From assembly GCA_024752435.1 (NCBI GenBank), contig CP103037.1, positions 1,302,001 to 1,366,000 on the forward strand: a stretch of DNA of 64,000 nucleotides, in the 5' to 3' direction. The stretch comes from Allantophomopsis cytisporea. Taxonomy: Eukaryota > Ascomycota > Leotiomycetes > Phacidiales > Phacidiaceae. The position numbers were made by a program, and so were the translations under genes. The notes under the pieces are model-generated. The model saw only the letters and a list, made by a program, of their open reading frames with translations, was not told the DNA's origin and did not search any database. This document shows positions 33,815 through 46,349 of this stretch, one piece after another. Position 1 is the first letter of the stretch. Every line of letters starts with the position of its first letter.

Positions 33815-35203
33815 CTACGCAAGTAGCCAAGTAGCGAACACCACAAGCGCAGCCGTCATACAGACGCTGCGACCCATAACAGCCAGACGATCCGAGCCAC
33901 TTGTCGCCACTCCGCAACAAGCGCGGTCATAGGTGACATTATTATATTTGGCAGCGACCTCGAAAACGGTGCCATTGCCGACATTATAATAGTCGACGTT
34001 CAGCCAGTTAGGAGGTGCACCCCACATAGAGTTGCACTGGGAGGTGCTGTTACCCAGGGAGCCGTAACCAGTCACATTGTTAGTGACATTGAGAAGATTA
34101 GTAGTAGGCACAGACAGCGATATGCCAAAAACGGAGAGCTCGGTGTTGAGATTGTGGTTCATGAGGTAAAGGTAGTCTGTGGCCTTACTATCATCGAAGT
34201 TGGGCGGGCGCTGAATCGTACACGGGAAGTTACGGTCCGTTGGGTCGAAGGGCGTTTCCCACATCTGTGAGAACTCGTCGAGGATATAAGGTACTTTGCC
34301 TTGATCGGCCATGTAGTCCATGAAGACGACGACACGCTGCCCACTGAGGATCATGGATGCGAGCGTTGGCCAATCATCTTTGCCCATGGGGATTTGCGGT
34401 GGCTCATATGTATACTTTGTCAAACCTGAGGCTTCGAGTGGTTGCGTAAAGTTCTCGACCCAGTTGTAGTCACCATTGCCGATAAGGATGGTCACGACGT
34501 CGTATGGGTGAGATGCAACCCAGGTATTGATAGTGGTCAACCAGTCGACAAGTGGACCGGCATCAAGAATATCACAAGATGTGTGGCAGAGACGGAGAGT
34601 ACCATTGACGCGGTGCACCTGACCTTGAACAAGTCGCACTCCATCATCCAGCTGCGTCGTCACGGACAGGGCCTGGTTGGCACCGACATTCCCAGCACGA
34701 ATGAACGGTGAGTTATGGCAAGAAACCTGCGTCAGGTTGGAATATTTTCGAGCACAGAATTCGGCGTAGTTGTTGCAAGGAGTAGTATTTGTGGCTGTCG
34801 CAGAAGTGGATGTTGAGGTGGCAGTCGAATTTCGAGCTGCTGTACCGTTGATGGCACTGGTTATAGTTGAGCTCTTACCACCTCCTGCTAGAAGGGTCAC
34901 CGTTTCGCTGGAGCTTGTCATCGTCGTTGTAGAAGATATGTCTGAAGAGTTGCCAGAGCTGGTCTCGGTAGACGATGTGCCAGTGTGTGTACCGCTCGAC
35001 GAGGAGGAAGTATCTGTTGATGATTTGGAAACGGTGATTGTGGTGGAATAGGACAAGTAGCTTCCAGTAGGCACAGATGCCGAAGACTCTGTTGATGCTC
35101 CAGACAGTATGAGGACATCATCGCTGGAGGTCGTAGTCGTTGAATCCTTAGCCAAGGCGTGGCCGAGCAAATAACCCAGTGGTAAGAGCCGGGAAAGCAA
35201 CAT
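33815..35203 (-). CDS. Secreted, GPI-anchored PLC-like phosphodiesterase
   Basis: An intronless frame of 462 residues. An N-terminal signal peptide (MLLSRLLPLGYLLGHALA) is followed by about 125 residues almost wholly S/T/G-rich, a mucin-like stalk expected to be O-glycosylated. The catalytic-fold part, from about residue 146, matches the TIM-barrel PLC-like phosphodiesterase superfamily. It has SCHNSPF, then QLDDGVRLVQGQVH, CHTSCDILDAG, HPYDVVTILIGNGD, QRVVVFMDYMADQG, VPYILDEF, and ETPFDPTDRNFPC. A hydrophobic C-terminal tail (AALVVFATWLLA) following small residues suggests a GPI anchor, so the protein should sit on the plasma membrane or wall. The usual first histidine is present in HNS. These fungal proteins lack the EF and C2 domains of true phospholipase C, and their substrate is unknown. 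Many N-x-S/T sites support secretion. Confidence 0.88.
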   Translation of the reverse strand: MLLSRLLPLGYLLGHALAKDSTTTTSSDDVLILSGASTESSASVPTGSYLSYSTTITVSKSSTDTSSSSSGTHTGTSSTETSSGNSSDISSTTTMTSSSETVTLLAGGGKSSTITSAINGTAARNSTATSTSTSATATNTTPCNNYAEFCARKYSNLTQVSCHNSPFIRAGNVGANQALSVTTQLDDGVRLVQGQVHRVNGTLRLCHTSCDILDAGPLVDWLTTINTWVASHPYDVVTILIGNGDYNWVENFTQPLEASGLTKYTYEPPQIPMGKDDWPTLASMILSGQRVVVFMDYMADQGKVPYILDEFSQMWETPFDPTDRNFPCTIQRPPNFDDSKATDYLYLMNHNLNTELSVFGISLSVPTTNLLNVTNNVTGYGSLGNSTSQCNSMWGAPPNWLNVDYYNVGNGTVFEVAAKYNNVTYDRACCGVATSGSDRLAVMGRSVCMTAALVVFATWLLA

Positions 35204-38200
35204 CTTTGCGGCGAACTGAGCGTGTCCAGTTCAGATTCCGGCGATGTTGGAGATAGTAGCGACGAAAAAGCTTCAATATAGGAATTTGAAGCAGTTGGGG
35301 GATGAAAGGTTTTCTGGGGAGTGAATGGGGGATATTGAGATGCTCGATGAGGATGTGGGCGGGATCATTTGGCACGGGTACTGTCGTCAGTCAAACGATA
35401 AAAACCCAAGGATGAGTAGTGAGGCAGGCCAAGACTAACGAACGACTCCTACGGGAGAGGAATCGATCTTCCAAGGTACGGTACGTACTCCGGTAGGGCC
35501 GTCGTGGTGGTGGAACGTACTACGCACTACGGTAAAACAGGACTTAGGTCAGAGATGGTCCGTTGAGTACGGATATCCTGCACGAGCAGTTCAGTGATGT
35601 AGTTGGTCTTCCTGGATGATATTTTTGTTTCAATATTAGTTTGTAGTCAGTCCTGGAATACGGCTTCATGATATTCAAACCAAGTCCTCCAGACTGGAGG
35701 GATATCAAGAAAGAAGCGGAGGCAATACATCTATGTAGATTATGAATACGTACGTAGTACACAGATGGGGATTTTGATCATGTGTTTTGATGAGGGGAAG
35801 GGAGTTACAACTACATAGGTACCTCCTCTCACTTCCTATATTGGAATTGAGTGAGCGGCTCTGTCTATCGCTTCGGTATGCACGAGTATCCTACGAGTAC
35901 AAACTGTGGTGGTGAAGATATTTGATCGAAGTATCAAGACTCCGGAATGTTGTCTAGACTGCAAATATGCCCATGCGCAATACTCTATTTTAGAGTTGAG
36001 GTGATCTAGAATACTCGGATGGTCTATAAGGAGCATCATTGGGAATTCATGTCCAGTGCTGAGTGGCTTTTTACCGTCGAATGCTGGCGCCGGCGTTGTC
36101 AAGTAGTATGTACAAGCTGAGGCTACAAAAATAACTGATCAATAATAGTAAGTGGCTTGCATCTTCTATGACGACTTGTGCTTATTGGATTGATTTCACG
36201 CTGAATTACTCGTATCAAGCCTTGGTGTTCCTCGGAAAGCGTTTTTCTTTCCCTCGTTTCAACCGGTATCTTCGGCCCATGTATCTCGACATCTCTTCGC
36301 GCGCTGAGAAGTGGTTCCCCTGTTCGGCGCGTATGACCTCAATTCCTGATCCTATAGATGTTCGACGGTGACTCCAGGTACAGACAAAGTATCGAGTAGT
36401 GGGTTCTACCTCCTTACTAATGATGTTCCTGTCGAAAATAGAACGAACAGAACAACTCTCCGTGACTCCATTGCCATCATATACCGGGGCTACCCAACGA
36501 GTCTCCAACAATCACTACCTAAGTAAGAGCGTACCTTGCCGCCACCAGATGGATTTTGCCCTGCAACTCATGTCCGTGTCCCATCAAGGTTATCATAGCT
36601 TGTTGAAAGACCCTTCTTTTCATACACATCACTGGCCTCTTCCGACAAAGGTGTTGTCATTATGGAGTTTCCAACGCACAAACGCAGACAGAGATAAAGA
36701 CACCGCTGTTTCCTCGTCTGATTTTACCTCTTTCCAACTCACCAAAGCACAACCACAAAGGATGCAAACTTGAAAATAATTCAACGGACGGCAGAGGACC
36801 CGCATGACAGGACCATCGACCATGCCGCGAAGGATGATCAGTTATTTAGGACGCTGATCAAGGCTTGTGACATCGGTGGTTGTATTTCATTGGAAAAGGC
36901 ATGGCAATGACAATTAATCCGTCACCAACGCACTAGAACAACAATCATTTCATTTCACTGGGCTCGATCACGAAGATTGAGATTGTGATCGTGCCCACTA
37001 AGATTGAGATTGAGATTCAGATTAAACAAGCCCGATTCCGGTGCAAGGCCTTGCCTGCGAAAGAAGCTTTCAATGGCCGGAAAGGACTCAGGAACGCAGG
37101 CACGGAGGTAAGGATTTGCCTTCCATGACTCCCCAGTATAAGGTCTCGATGGCGCTGATGGACGGCCGCATCTTGCATGGCCGAACCATGCCAGAACATG
37201 CAAGAGCCATGCTAACTCAGCCTCTAGATTTACCAACCAGTCGTTTTCCTTCCACGGCACATGGACGAGATATGTATTTGATGTGCGACGTGTGATGAAG
37301 ATGTCACTTTACGCAGTATTGCAGCTGCAAGTAGAGTCGTCAAATGACGTCGCTGCAGTGAACTCCACAGGTTGTCGGATGTGCCTGCAGTGAACACCAT
37401 AAGAAAGTCCGCGTCCGTCCTTCTCTGCACACCTAGTAACTGTATGTCTCCGAAGAAAGACATGACAACATCACTAGAATAAAATACGAAACTCACAACG
37501 TACATTCACTTGCAGCTGTCATCTTATATGGCTCCTTGAACCAGTTGGGCTAGCTAGAGGAAATGCTCAACTCAAATATGAGAGGATTGTCAAATACGAA
37601 GCCTACTTGTACGAGAATACGACTACGCAATCACCACATAATCGTGAGGCTGAGTGCTATTTCAGAGGGATGGTGAGTTCTTGGAGTCTTGGAGTCTTGG
37701 AGTACATAATAAGCTGAACGGCTGTCTTAGATTCATTCGGTACTTTGTCATAAATATCCCTCTCACTCTCTCCACACTGGTCAATCCTTTCTCGATCGAC
37801 CTTTTGACTGTGGCCAGATAGGGACTTCGGTCTTGTCAATCATCTATCTGTATTTCTTGGACAGGTTTCCATGAGGTGTTAAGTGACACGACACCAGTAC
37901 TGTATGTAGGGTCCAGAATTAATATGTGATTGTATCAGCATGACATGGATCTGTGACTCAACCCCCCTGGAGGAATGAACAACAAACACTTTCGTAAAAT
38001 TCTTTGTTGCAGCGTTAGATCCGGGAAAATATCTGAGCCCTTGGGCAACAGTCTGGCGGTTGATTGTGCATCAACAATCTCCTAAGTAAAAGTTCAAATT
38101 GAGCTAGCATAGTCGATGGACTGGGCCGCTGTGGAAAGCCCCTAACTCAAGCATGGCAAGTATCGTACAACTTTCGTCAGACTCCTCTCCTGTATGCATC

Positions 38201-38927
38201 ACTCAGTTCAAGCGGCCTGGATCAGGAAAAAGAGGTGAAGAGTTTCGAGGATCAGGAAGAGAAAATTCCCTCCGTACGGAGTAAAAAGGTGGAAAGATGC
38301 TCGATTCGTACCGATAGAATACCTAAGCACAGGCGTCCGGCCTCAACTATCTTCCTTACTTTAGTGTTTTCTTGGTAGTGCAACTCCATGGAACTCCACG
38401 ACTCCACTTCCCTTCCCACCAGCGCCATCTTGACCCAGACCTTGCAAGCCACACAGCGTCAGACCGTCAAGATCAGAGGCAAAGGGCAGACGACTAAACA
38501 CGCACGCTTCGACGAAAACTACTGTTCCTGTGCTGGTGCAATATGATGTCGCCGTCTCTCTAAGCATCCCAAGCACACTGGTGTACTATGTACCTTCATC
38601 GAGGAAATCCTATTCCGTAGCTTCTTTTCTGTTCATACCCTTACGACATCCTCAATCGAATATCTCCCCCGTCCCGTTGACCCCGTCATTGTCCATCCAG
38701 CGGCTTTTGTATGTACATACACCGTTGACCGGCTGCATTCTCGTTGCATCCTATTCTTGTTTGTACGTTCCGACGTCAACGCCCTCGCTGTCGCTGCGGA
38801 TCCACTTTACTTCGTTACCTTTACCTTTCCTCTTCCTACCGCTGTCCTCTTATTCTTGGAGTGATTTCCTTTTCTTTATCGGTAGCTTTCAGTGTTGTGG
38901 TCACTGTTGCTCATACAAACCGCCGGT
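35204..38927. other. Divergent intergenic region, 3.7 kb, no convincing gene
   Basis: This separates the PLC-like gene (minus) and the SUR7-family gene (plus). A small G-A-T-T-G-A-G-A type repeat lies near 36975-37022 and GTCTTGGA units near 37680-37700. From about 38800 to 38885 the DNA is strongly pyrimidine-rich on the plus strand, as in leaders of highly expressed fungal genes. Frames here are short and repeat-driven. Confidence 0.5.
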
Positions 38928-40119
38928 ATGGTTGCACTGCCGAAGTTCCGCTCGCAACGGAGAAATCGCAGAGACAAAGAGGAAACCGAAATACCAAGAG
39001 AGGGTTCAGATAGGACATTGACTCCCTCCGGAACTGAATACACACCCGGCGTCGACATCAAAAGAGCAACGCGTACTCGAAAGGCCTTTATTTATTTGTC
39101 GACCTTCTTCTTTTTCATTTCCGTTATTTTCTTAATTCTCGTAAGTCAATCATATACTCAATGGCTTTTTTTTGGGTACAATTTCTAAATCAAGCCTCAT
39201 AGGTCCTTGTCGGCAATTTGTACAATAAACCCGTTCTCAGGAACACCTATTTCTTCAAACTCGACCTTGCAAACATCATCCCAGCGAGTGTAGAAAATGC
39301 ACAGCTTGTCAATTCGCTCGCGCGATCCATCGGTCTACATGACTTCTACACCGTTGGACTATGGGGTTTCTGTGAGGGTTACGATGATGAGGGAGTCACA
39401 TATTGTTCAAGTCCAAAAGCACTCTATTGGTTCAATCCTGTAGAGATCCTTGTTAACGAGCTTCTTTCCGGAGCAACTATTGCACTGCCCGCTGATATCA
39501 ACAACATCCTTAAGTTGATTAGAATTGCCTCCCACATTATGTTTGGGTTCTTCTTGACGGGTATCTGCATGAACTTTGTCAGCATGTTCCTCATTTGGAT
39601 TACCATATATAGCAGATGGTGGTCACTATTCGTTGGCCTTTGGACATTCCTTGCGGCGTTCTTCACCACCGTTGCAACTCTCATTGCCACGATTATGTTC
39701 GTCATTTTTCGGAACGTTATTACTTCCGAGGCGGATCTCAACATTGGAGGTAAGACCACCCCTGAAATCCTCTATTGGAGTAAGATACTGACTGAATTCT
39801 CATAGCTGCCCTCGGAACACAAATGTTCGCTTTCATGTGGGTGGCATCGGCCTTTGCCATATTCGCATGGGTCATCAACTGGGGCATGTGCTGCTGCTGT
39901 GCATCTCGACGAGATGTGAAGACGGGTCGCCGACGCGGAAGTTCAAAGGCCTACGGCCACGGCCGTGGCACCGGCATGAGTGGTGCAAGCGATGGTGTTG
40001 GGGACAATTCAAACCCGGGCTCCGAAAACTTGCGCCACGAGAAGAACGAGAGTGCTGGTGGCAAGAGAGGAAAATTTGGTGGCTTTGGGAGGAAGAGGAA
40101 TCCTACCGAGGAGGTATGA
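38928..40119 (+). CDS. sur7: SUR7/PalI-family membrane protein
   Basis: Exons 38928-39140, 39203-39749 and 39806-40119 give 357 residues; both introns are about 56-62 bases and frames join cleanly. Four membrane segments are visible: one in exon 1 (FIYLSTFFFFISVIFLIL), then IMFGFFLTGICMNFVSMFLI, WWSLFVGLWTFLAAFFTTVA, and MFAFMWVASAFAIFAWVINW, followed by CCCC. The extracellular loop between the first two holds VGLWGFCEG...TYC, the claudin-like G-L-W-x2-C-x(n)-C motif of the SUR7/PalI family. SUR7 proteins mark eisosomes (MCC domains) of the plasma membrane and influence wall and endocytosis. The N-terminus is basic and the C-terminal tail is glycine- and lysine/arginine-rich, ending RKRNPTEEV. 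Whether it is a true Sur7 orthologue or a paralogue such as a PalI- or Fmp45-like protein cannot be settled here. Confidence 0.85.
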
Positions 40120-41191
40120 TGCGACATCTAACGAATCTCTTGTATATATTTAAAGACATAAGGTGGGGCATTCTATTGTTATGATGATCGAACGGGTATA
40201 GAAAGGAATCACGAAGTCAAGCCATGGCATGGAGTTGGGGATCTGTTTATTTATTTCTTTTGTCTTATCTAGAGCGTAGCATTGAAGGCGAAAGAAAATA
40301 GCAGCACTTCTAAGTGGATCTTTATTCACGTTCGCACTGTGTATACTACGCATTATTCATGCTTCTATTGTATGGGAACAAATCATTGGCGTGATATATC
40401 GTTGCTAATACCTCGGATACCACCCTCCGAGTCCTCTTTTGGGCATCTTCCGCTCTTGGGTAGTTGTCAACTTCAATAAATCTGGTCCGTCACAACTATA
40501 CAGATATGACACTTGACTTCCATTCATGCATATCATCCAACAACAAAACCCGGTGGGTCCAGCTTTATCATACGTCCAGAGATACACAACATATATGCGG
40601 GGAAGCTTAAGTGAAACGACTCCATACTGCAGCCGAAGACCTGTGAAAACTCTACGGTCAACGCATAGGATTGAACACGGCCTGCAATATATCCGAAGTA
40701 TCTAATGTTTGATGCGGTATACATCAGTCAACTATACTGAGGTTGGTGGGCTGCGCCGGCACTTTTGTGTGCATATGATATGCTCGATCAGCTTCCAGGC
40801 TTTCCGGATACATAGCTAGCTGAACCTCTTGCGAAGGAGTCAAGTGATTAGGAGTCGATTACATATGGGACTGGGTTGGATACCAGGTACCAGATCCTAT
40901 ACGACTGGAAAGCTGGGCTCCGTGTCGTGCCATGTTGACGATTGATTGACCTTGATGTCGTTGGAATCTTTGGTAAGAATGAGGGGTCTTGAGAGCAGAA
41001 GATTCGTGGCCATTAAGGAGCTTCCGTGGTCTGGTTTGAAATTGGATCATATTTATATCTTGGGTGAACTAATGTTATATACATGGCGATATGTTTGTTT
41101 CTTATGGTCATCTTCTTGCTCTTGCACAGGACGCATTCAAGACGCATTCAATTTTCGTACTTATTCAGATTATCTTACACTCAACTTCATA
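40120..41191. other. Intergenic, no gene seen
   Basis: About 1.07 kb between two plus-strand genes, holding the 3' UTR of the SUR7-family gene and the promoter of the expansin-like gene. A-T rich sequence occurs just before 41192. No other feature is evident. Confidence 0.55.
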
Positions 41192-41908
41192 ATGTTCTCC
41201 GAACTAGTTACCGTCTTATCTCTTGCTACGACTGGCGCTGTAGCTTACTCCGGTGTAGCTACGTTCAATAACTATGCTTCGCAAAGCAAGTGAGTTCATG
41301 TCCATGAGGATTGTAGCTCGACGATCCCTTCGAGCTACCTTCTGAAGTTGAGTATAGCTTCTATTAACGTCTTTTAAGCACAGTCTGTGGTCCATTCGCA
41401 GGCGTCTCAGGTACCTATGGCGCGGCAATCAGCGATGTCTCTCCGAATATCTGGTCAGGGGACAAGTGCTCTGGCAGTATTGATGATTCCGAATGCAACG
41501 GCCAATCACCCGTCTCAGGATATTCAGGACCAGCATGTCCCACGACTACATGCGGAGGGTGCTTCCAGGGTATTAACGTTTCTCGTCCTCCCATTCCCTC
41601 ATTCTCGAAGTCCTTCTCCTCCCCTTATTATAGTAAAACTAAGATGCTCAGTCTGCAATGAAGGCGGCTACGACGGCGCAACAGTAGGCGGAGTAGGCAA
41701 TTGCATCACCATCAATATCATTGATGCTTGCCCTTCCGAATCTGCATATAACTTCTGCAAGACAGACGTTCCGGCTGATGAACGCTGTGGGTCCACTTCG
41801 ACTGATGCAGTTGATATCGATATCTCAGCCTATTCGGCTCTTACTGGCACGTCGTGGACGAGCAGCTCGCCGAATTTGGATATCAGCATTGTCAGTTCTA
41901 GCTGTTAA
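41192..41908 (+). CDS. Small secreted expansin-like/RlpA-like double-psi beta-barrel protein
   Basis: Three exons, 41192-41289, 41379-41569 and 41652-41908, encode 181 residues; introns are 89 and 82 bases and all junction frames agree. A signal peptide (MFSELVTVLSLATTGAVA) is followed by YSGVATFNNY, the usual opening of the fold. Next come VCGPFAGVSGTYGAAISD, DKCSGS, TTCGGCFQVCNEGG, CITINIIDACPSESAYNFCK, ERCGST and AVDIDISAYSALTG. The ordered cysteines and the final A-V-D-I-D...AYSALTG strand are those of expansin, barwin and RlpA double-psi barrels. There is no carbohydrate-binding module, so it is a single-domain form. Such proteins loosen or bind polysaccharides without hydrolysing them, or serve as secreted effectors in plant-associated fungi. 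The exact role is not determinable from sequence. Confidence 0.85.
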
Positions 41909-43061
41909 GGCAATGCTGGATCAATAGCTGGACGTTAAAGAGGCTGGATAATGTAGACATTATAGTTTTAGAAGGAGGACCGATCGAAGTTTTCGCCTAC
42001 ACGAACACGTACGGAGAGAAGGTCAAATTGGAAATATCTCAATGAGCAAAGTATAATGATGGAGAGGGGAAAATTGACAGGGGAAGAAGCCTAGGCCGGG
42101 CCATTCTCAAAATTCAATTCAATGCACTGTCATTCTGCGATTACTGTACAAGTCTAAATGAATTTGAGCCTCTCACTAAACAACAACGCATTCTTTGTAC
42201 GAATTGCCAGGGAGTTCCAACCGATGCTCCGGAAGTTTTGCTAACCAGCTGGAAACACAACAGAGTTGCGGCGCATCACATATGTCTCGGCGAACGCTTT
42301 CCCCGATACGAGAAACGCTCCGTACTGTAGGAATCCATAGACGTCAGTGAGGGTTTGTAAGCAACAAACGTTAACTCCTAAAAGAAACTTCGTCATCGCC
42401 GAAAACAATTGTATCCAAGCCATCACTATGTACGCATCGAGTGGATGGTCCGAAGTTGCACAGAGCTTTCGGTGATTGTGTGTTGATCGTTGGAAACTTC
42501 CATAAATGGTAAGTCATCTGCCAGTGATGAGTGGTGGCGGGGTAGAGCGAAATAAGGTATGTATGCAAATCGAGGACGATGAGGAATGACGTTTCAGGCT
42601 TATGGAGGGGCGACAATAAGATATCTCCATATTAAGGTGCGGGGACAGCGAGGAACTACCAATGAACCGACAGGATTATATCATGTATCATTTCGACTTG
42701 CTCTATATCCAGAGAAAACATCACTCTATTCAATCTCAAATCCATCTTAGAAACACAATTCCCACTTTAAGTTTCAATGGCGTGCTTTTGTATAAACGGC
42801 GACAAGGTGCAGAGCTGATAGTCACTGTCAACGAGTGGAAGGATTGAATTTAAGGTAGCTCATAATATTTATCACGGCTTATTCATCTTGTTATCTTTGT
42901 ATCCGAGGTATTTATGACCTCACTTATAAAAGGGTAGCACTTCGACATTCTGTATATATACATAAGAGGCCACCCAGTGAGACCTCTAGCCAAAATACAA
43001 ACACAACACTTCCACATATACACATACTTCTACAAAACGATTACCATTTAATATTCTCAAA
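41909..43061. other. Intergenic with hsp31 promoter
   Basis: About 1.15 kb. No coding region is supported. The right end carries a good TATA box and an A/C-rich leader just ahead of the Hsp31-type gene. Confidence 0.55.
42925..42933 (+). promoter_or_regulatory. TATA box of the Hsp31-type gene
   Basis: TATAAAAGG lies 137 bases before the ATG at 43062, followed by a second TATATATA run near 42953. A strict TATA box fits a stress-inducible gene. Confidence 0.5.
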
Positions 43062-43919
43062 ATGTCTCCACAACCAAAGGTCCTCTTCGTTCTCTCCTCC
43101 CATGACCAGATGGGCTCAACCGGTAAGAAGACAGGCTGGTACCTCGTAAGTTTCCTCTACAAACACTTAGAAACCCACCAATGCCCATGATGAAACTCAA
43201 ATCTAATAAAATGAACAGTCAGAATTCGCTCACCCATATGATGTCCTCGAGCCTCATGCCGAGATCACCATTGCCTCGCCCGCAGGTGGAAAGGCACCAC
43301 TAGACCCCTCGTCAGTGGATGCAGCAAAGGACGACGCCCAAAGTGTCAAATTCCTCGATACAAAGAAGGCCCTGTGGGAAAACACGCAGCCTCTGTCATC
43401 GTTCCTTGGTCGGGCGAAGGAGTTCGATGCTATTTTCTACGTTGGCGGACACGGACGTAAGTACCCTACCTAAAATCCACTGTATTTCGTTTCGTCTCTC
43501 CTTCGGGGGAGACCAGTCAAAGAAATGGAAGCTGATGGGTAATGTGTTTAGCAATGTTCGATCTGGCCACTGATTCTACGTCACATGAGCTTATCAAGGA
43601 GTTCTACGCTGAGAAGAAGGTCATCTCGGCGGTGTGCCACGGTCCAGGTGCTCTGGCCAAAGTCAAGCTTCCATCTGGCTACCTTTTGTCTGGACATGAC
43701 GTCACTGGATTCTCCAACTCTGAGGAGGACCAGGTTGGTTTGTCACAGGTTGTGCCATTCCTCTTGGAGGATGAATTGAAGGCAGCAGGCGGAAATTATA
43801 AGAAGGGATCAGATTGGGGTGCCAATGTCGTTGTAGCTAACGGAGGAAAACTTATCACGGGGCAAAACCCGGCAAGTGCTACTGGAGTTGGAGAGGCTAT
43901 TCTCAAGGAGATTAAGTAA
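43062..43919 (+). CDS. hsp31: DJ-1/PfpI family protein, Hsp31-type glutathione-independent glyoxalase III
   Basis: Exons 43062-43145, 43219-43456 and 43552-43919 give 229 residues; introns are 73 and 95 bases. The protein begins MSPQPKVLFVLSSHDQMG and has GKKTGWYLSEFAHPYDVL, then ITIASPAGGKAPLDPSS, FDAIFYVGGHGPMFDLA and the nucleophile elbow ISAVCHGPGAL. The cysteine with the adjacent histidine and the upstream glutamate in SEFAHP form the expected Hsp31 triad. The C-terminus has LITGQNPASATGVGEAIL. Hsp31-type enzymes convert methylglyoxal to D-lactate without glutathione and protect against oxidative and carbonyl stress in the cytosol. The closest general match is the fungal class I Hsp31 group rather than human DJ-1. 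A TATA box upstream fits stress control. Confidence 0.93.
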
Positions 43920-44098
43920 ATACCCTACCTGTTCTATGTACCCATACGTAAATACATAACGACAATCTAATATACTCAACAAACAAAACAAGGACAAGAG
44001 AAAGTGTTCTCCGTGCTCTCAGGAATAAGGGAATTCTTTCATTCATGCATTTAAAAAAAAATATAAAAAGACAAGCGCGACCGCCCTACCATGTCCAA

Positions 44099-45200
44099 CT
44101 AGGCCTTTCTCCGTTGTCTAACGCTGGTGTTGTCTACACCGATCTTTACTTTCCCATTCCCGGTCGTTCTCTTGACTGTAATATCTGACTTCTCCTTCGG
44201 AGGCTGGAAACGCTTGCGTACAGTTTCGATCATCTTTCCAAACCAGAAGAAATTCAACGTGTTGAGAATGACGTTGCTGCCCATGTAAATGAAAGCCAAC
44301 CACACTGGCACATATTCCTCACCAGCAAATCTCATGATATCGCGGTGAAGAGGAGCAGCACTATGTCCGAGCTCGGCCTCGTGCGCTGCATATGCGGTAG
44401 TATTGTAGCCATTCAGGTGGATGTTGGCAGCAGCCGGTGTGTGATGGAGGGCAGCCCAGACGTCCTGGTAGACACGGACGGATTGATAAGTTCCCCAAAC
44501 GAGTCTGCAGCAGAAGAAGGTGAAAAGGAGCATAATGCCATTGTAAAGCTGGGGCTTCGATCCGGTCATATCGAGCTTATCGAAGAACCAGTGGAAATTA
44601 AGGAATGGAGATGAGAGTTCGTAGAGGATGAACGTGCAGCCGTAATAATTCACGAATGGTCTCTGTATATACATCAGCGGCTGCTCCCTTCGTTCGATAT
44701 CGTGGAACAGAGCAACTTACAAATCCGAAAGAGAACACGCACAGCGCACTCAAGGCGTGTGCTAACATTCCCAGTCCAAATACCTTCACGTTCTGTAACG
44801 TAATCATGAGGTCCCACAGGAAATAACCTGTAGCAAAGCCCTGGATCATGCCAGCAGCACCAGTGTATCCCCAGATCCTCTCCTGCCAGTTCATATTCTT
44901 GCGCTCCTCATCGGTGAACATGACCCAGAGGGCCAGAGCATTTATCATGGTGCTCTGGCACAGAGAAACGACGTGCACATCCCAATTCAGCTTTCGGGTA
45001 GCCGATAAGGCACGGTATTTCTCGGGGAACAGCCAGGTAGACACCGTGGGGGCGACATAGACGTTGATGATGGTGTAGGCGGCGAAGGAGATGAGGACTT
45101 CGTGGATATGGAGGGGAAGGGTAGTGAGGTGGGTGTAGTCTGCAAAAGGTTGAACGGCTTTCGAGAGCCAGGGTATCGGGGGAAGAAAGGGATCTTTCAT
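44099..45200 (-). CDS. TLC-domain multi-pass membrane protein
   Basis: Two exons, 44721-45200 and 44099-44662, joined through a 58-base intron (GTAAGT...ACAG) in phase 0, give 347 residues. The start is the ATG at 45200; the frame is open further upstream, but only from a GTG. Several hydrophobic segments are visible, including HEVLISFAAYTIINVYVAPT, a helix after GYFLWDLMITL, and IMLLFTFFCCRLVWGTY. The stretch WDVHVVSLCQSTMINALAL, the GYFLWDL motif and the FILYELSSPFLNFHWFFDKL segment are typical of TRAM-LAG1-CLN8 domains. These proteins lie in ER or Golgi membranes and are thought to sense, move or make lipids. It looks closer to the TMEM56-like branch than to ceramide synthases, since no Lag1 double-histidine motif is seen. 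The C-terminus is a basic cytosolic tail. Confidence 0.88.
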
Positions 45201-46349
45201 GATGGAGATTGCTGAATGCCTCTGAAGGGAGAGGAAGGGGGCACTTAGGAATGTGGTTTTGTAGTAGAGAACTACACACCACTCCTGCTTATGAGAGTGT
45301 GATGGACGACTTCGCTTCAGCCAGCTGCTGCTTGGCTTGGCTGGGCTGGGGATACTGAACTTCGCGGCCTTTGAGGGGCTTATCCGTTGCGTTGTTGAGC
45401 TCGGAAGTATAACGCTTGCCACATTCGGGTTGAGCGGATAGCTTCAGCCTTAAGGACCCTGAGGTACCTATGTATCCATGTAGATCTATGAAGCTTTGAG
45501 GGGTATATTAATGATGGCCAGAGATTAATTTTATGAAAAGTCGATGCAGATAGCGATCTCGTAGGTGGAAATTGTCTAGGTGAAAGGACATTGGCGATTA
45601 TTTCTCTTCCAACTGCTTTAAAGAGTGAGGAATCAAGCACTTGAAGATGGATTACGCAGCTAAAAATACAGGTGCTTGCTGACTCTACTCTTCCTGCCTT
45701 TCAATGAACACGAGGAGTACAGTGTCAGATAAGTAGTCGAGGTACATAGGTAATACCTTACTTAAGTCGGGGGCTTTTGGGTGTGTCTCGTCAGTGCAGC
45801 GTCATGAACCACAAACTGACCAAACCTCTCAGATAATAAGGTCAAGTTCAACCAAGAACTCCGCATATGTGACTGTATCGTCCGTCAGTTGTTTGGAGCA
45901 TGCAATAGTTTTCGAGACAGAGATTGAAAGCTCGGAGGTCAAATGCTGAGGAGCGGCGCATGAGCAAAGTCAGCAGGTACTGCGTAAAACCAAAATCCGC
46001 ATATGTATCGCACTGTGTGGCACTTAGGTACTCTGTAGAGTGCACTGGTGGGGAGCAACCACCAGAACAGTACCGGTGTGTCGCACGTCCCCGGTACAAG
46101 TATGGTAGCTAAAAAAAAAATGGTATGCAATCAATCTAAGGCAATCAATCATACACCGAATTGTCAATGAGTTTACTTGACTTTCCTATGTCAGTGCTGC
46201 TGGGTCACTCTTCGTCGCTTCACGCTTATGAAAACTCCACCATATTATATTGACTTGCGCATTTTGATATACTGTCGACCTCTCGCCATATTTACTCGTG
46301 GCTTGAGGCAATCTGATCCTACAATCACCTTACAATCAGATCGTGCACA
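45201..46349. other. Divergent promoter region
   Basis: About 1.15 kb between the TLC gene (minus) and the zinc-knuckle gene (plus). A short poly-A run lies at about 46111-46120. No gene is seen. Confidence 0.55.

Noticed and set aside
36955..37260. A minus-strand frame ending in NLNLNLNLSGHDHNLNL
   Set aside because: The repeat peptide comes from a GAGATT-type simple repeat; nothing else in it is protein-like.
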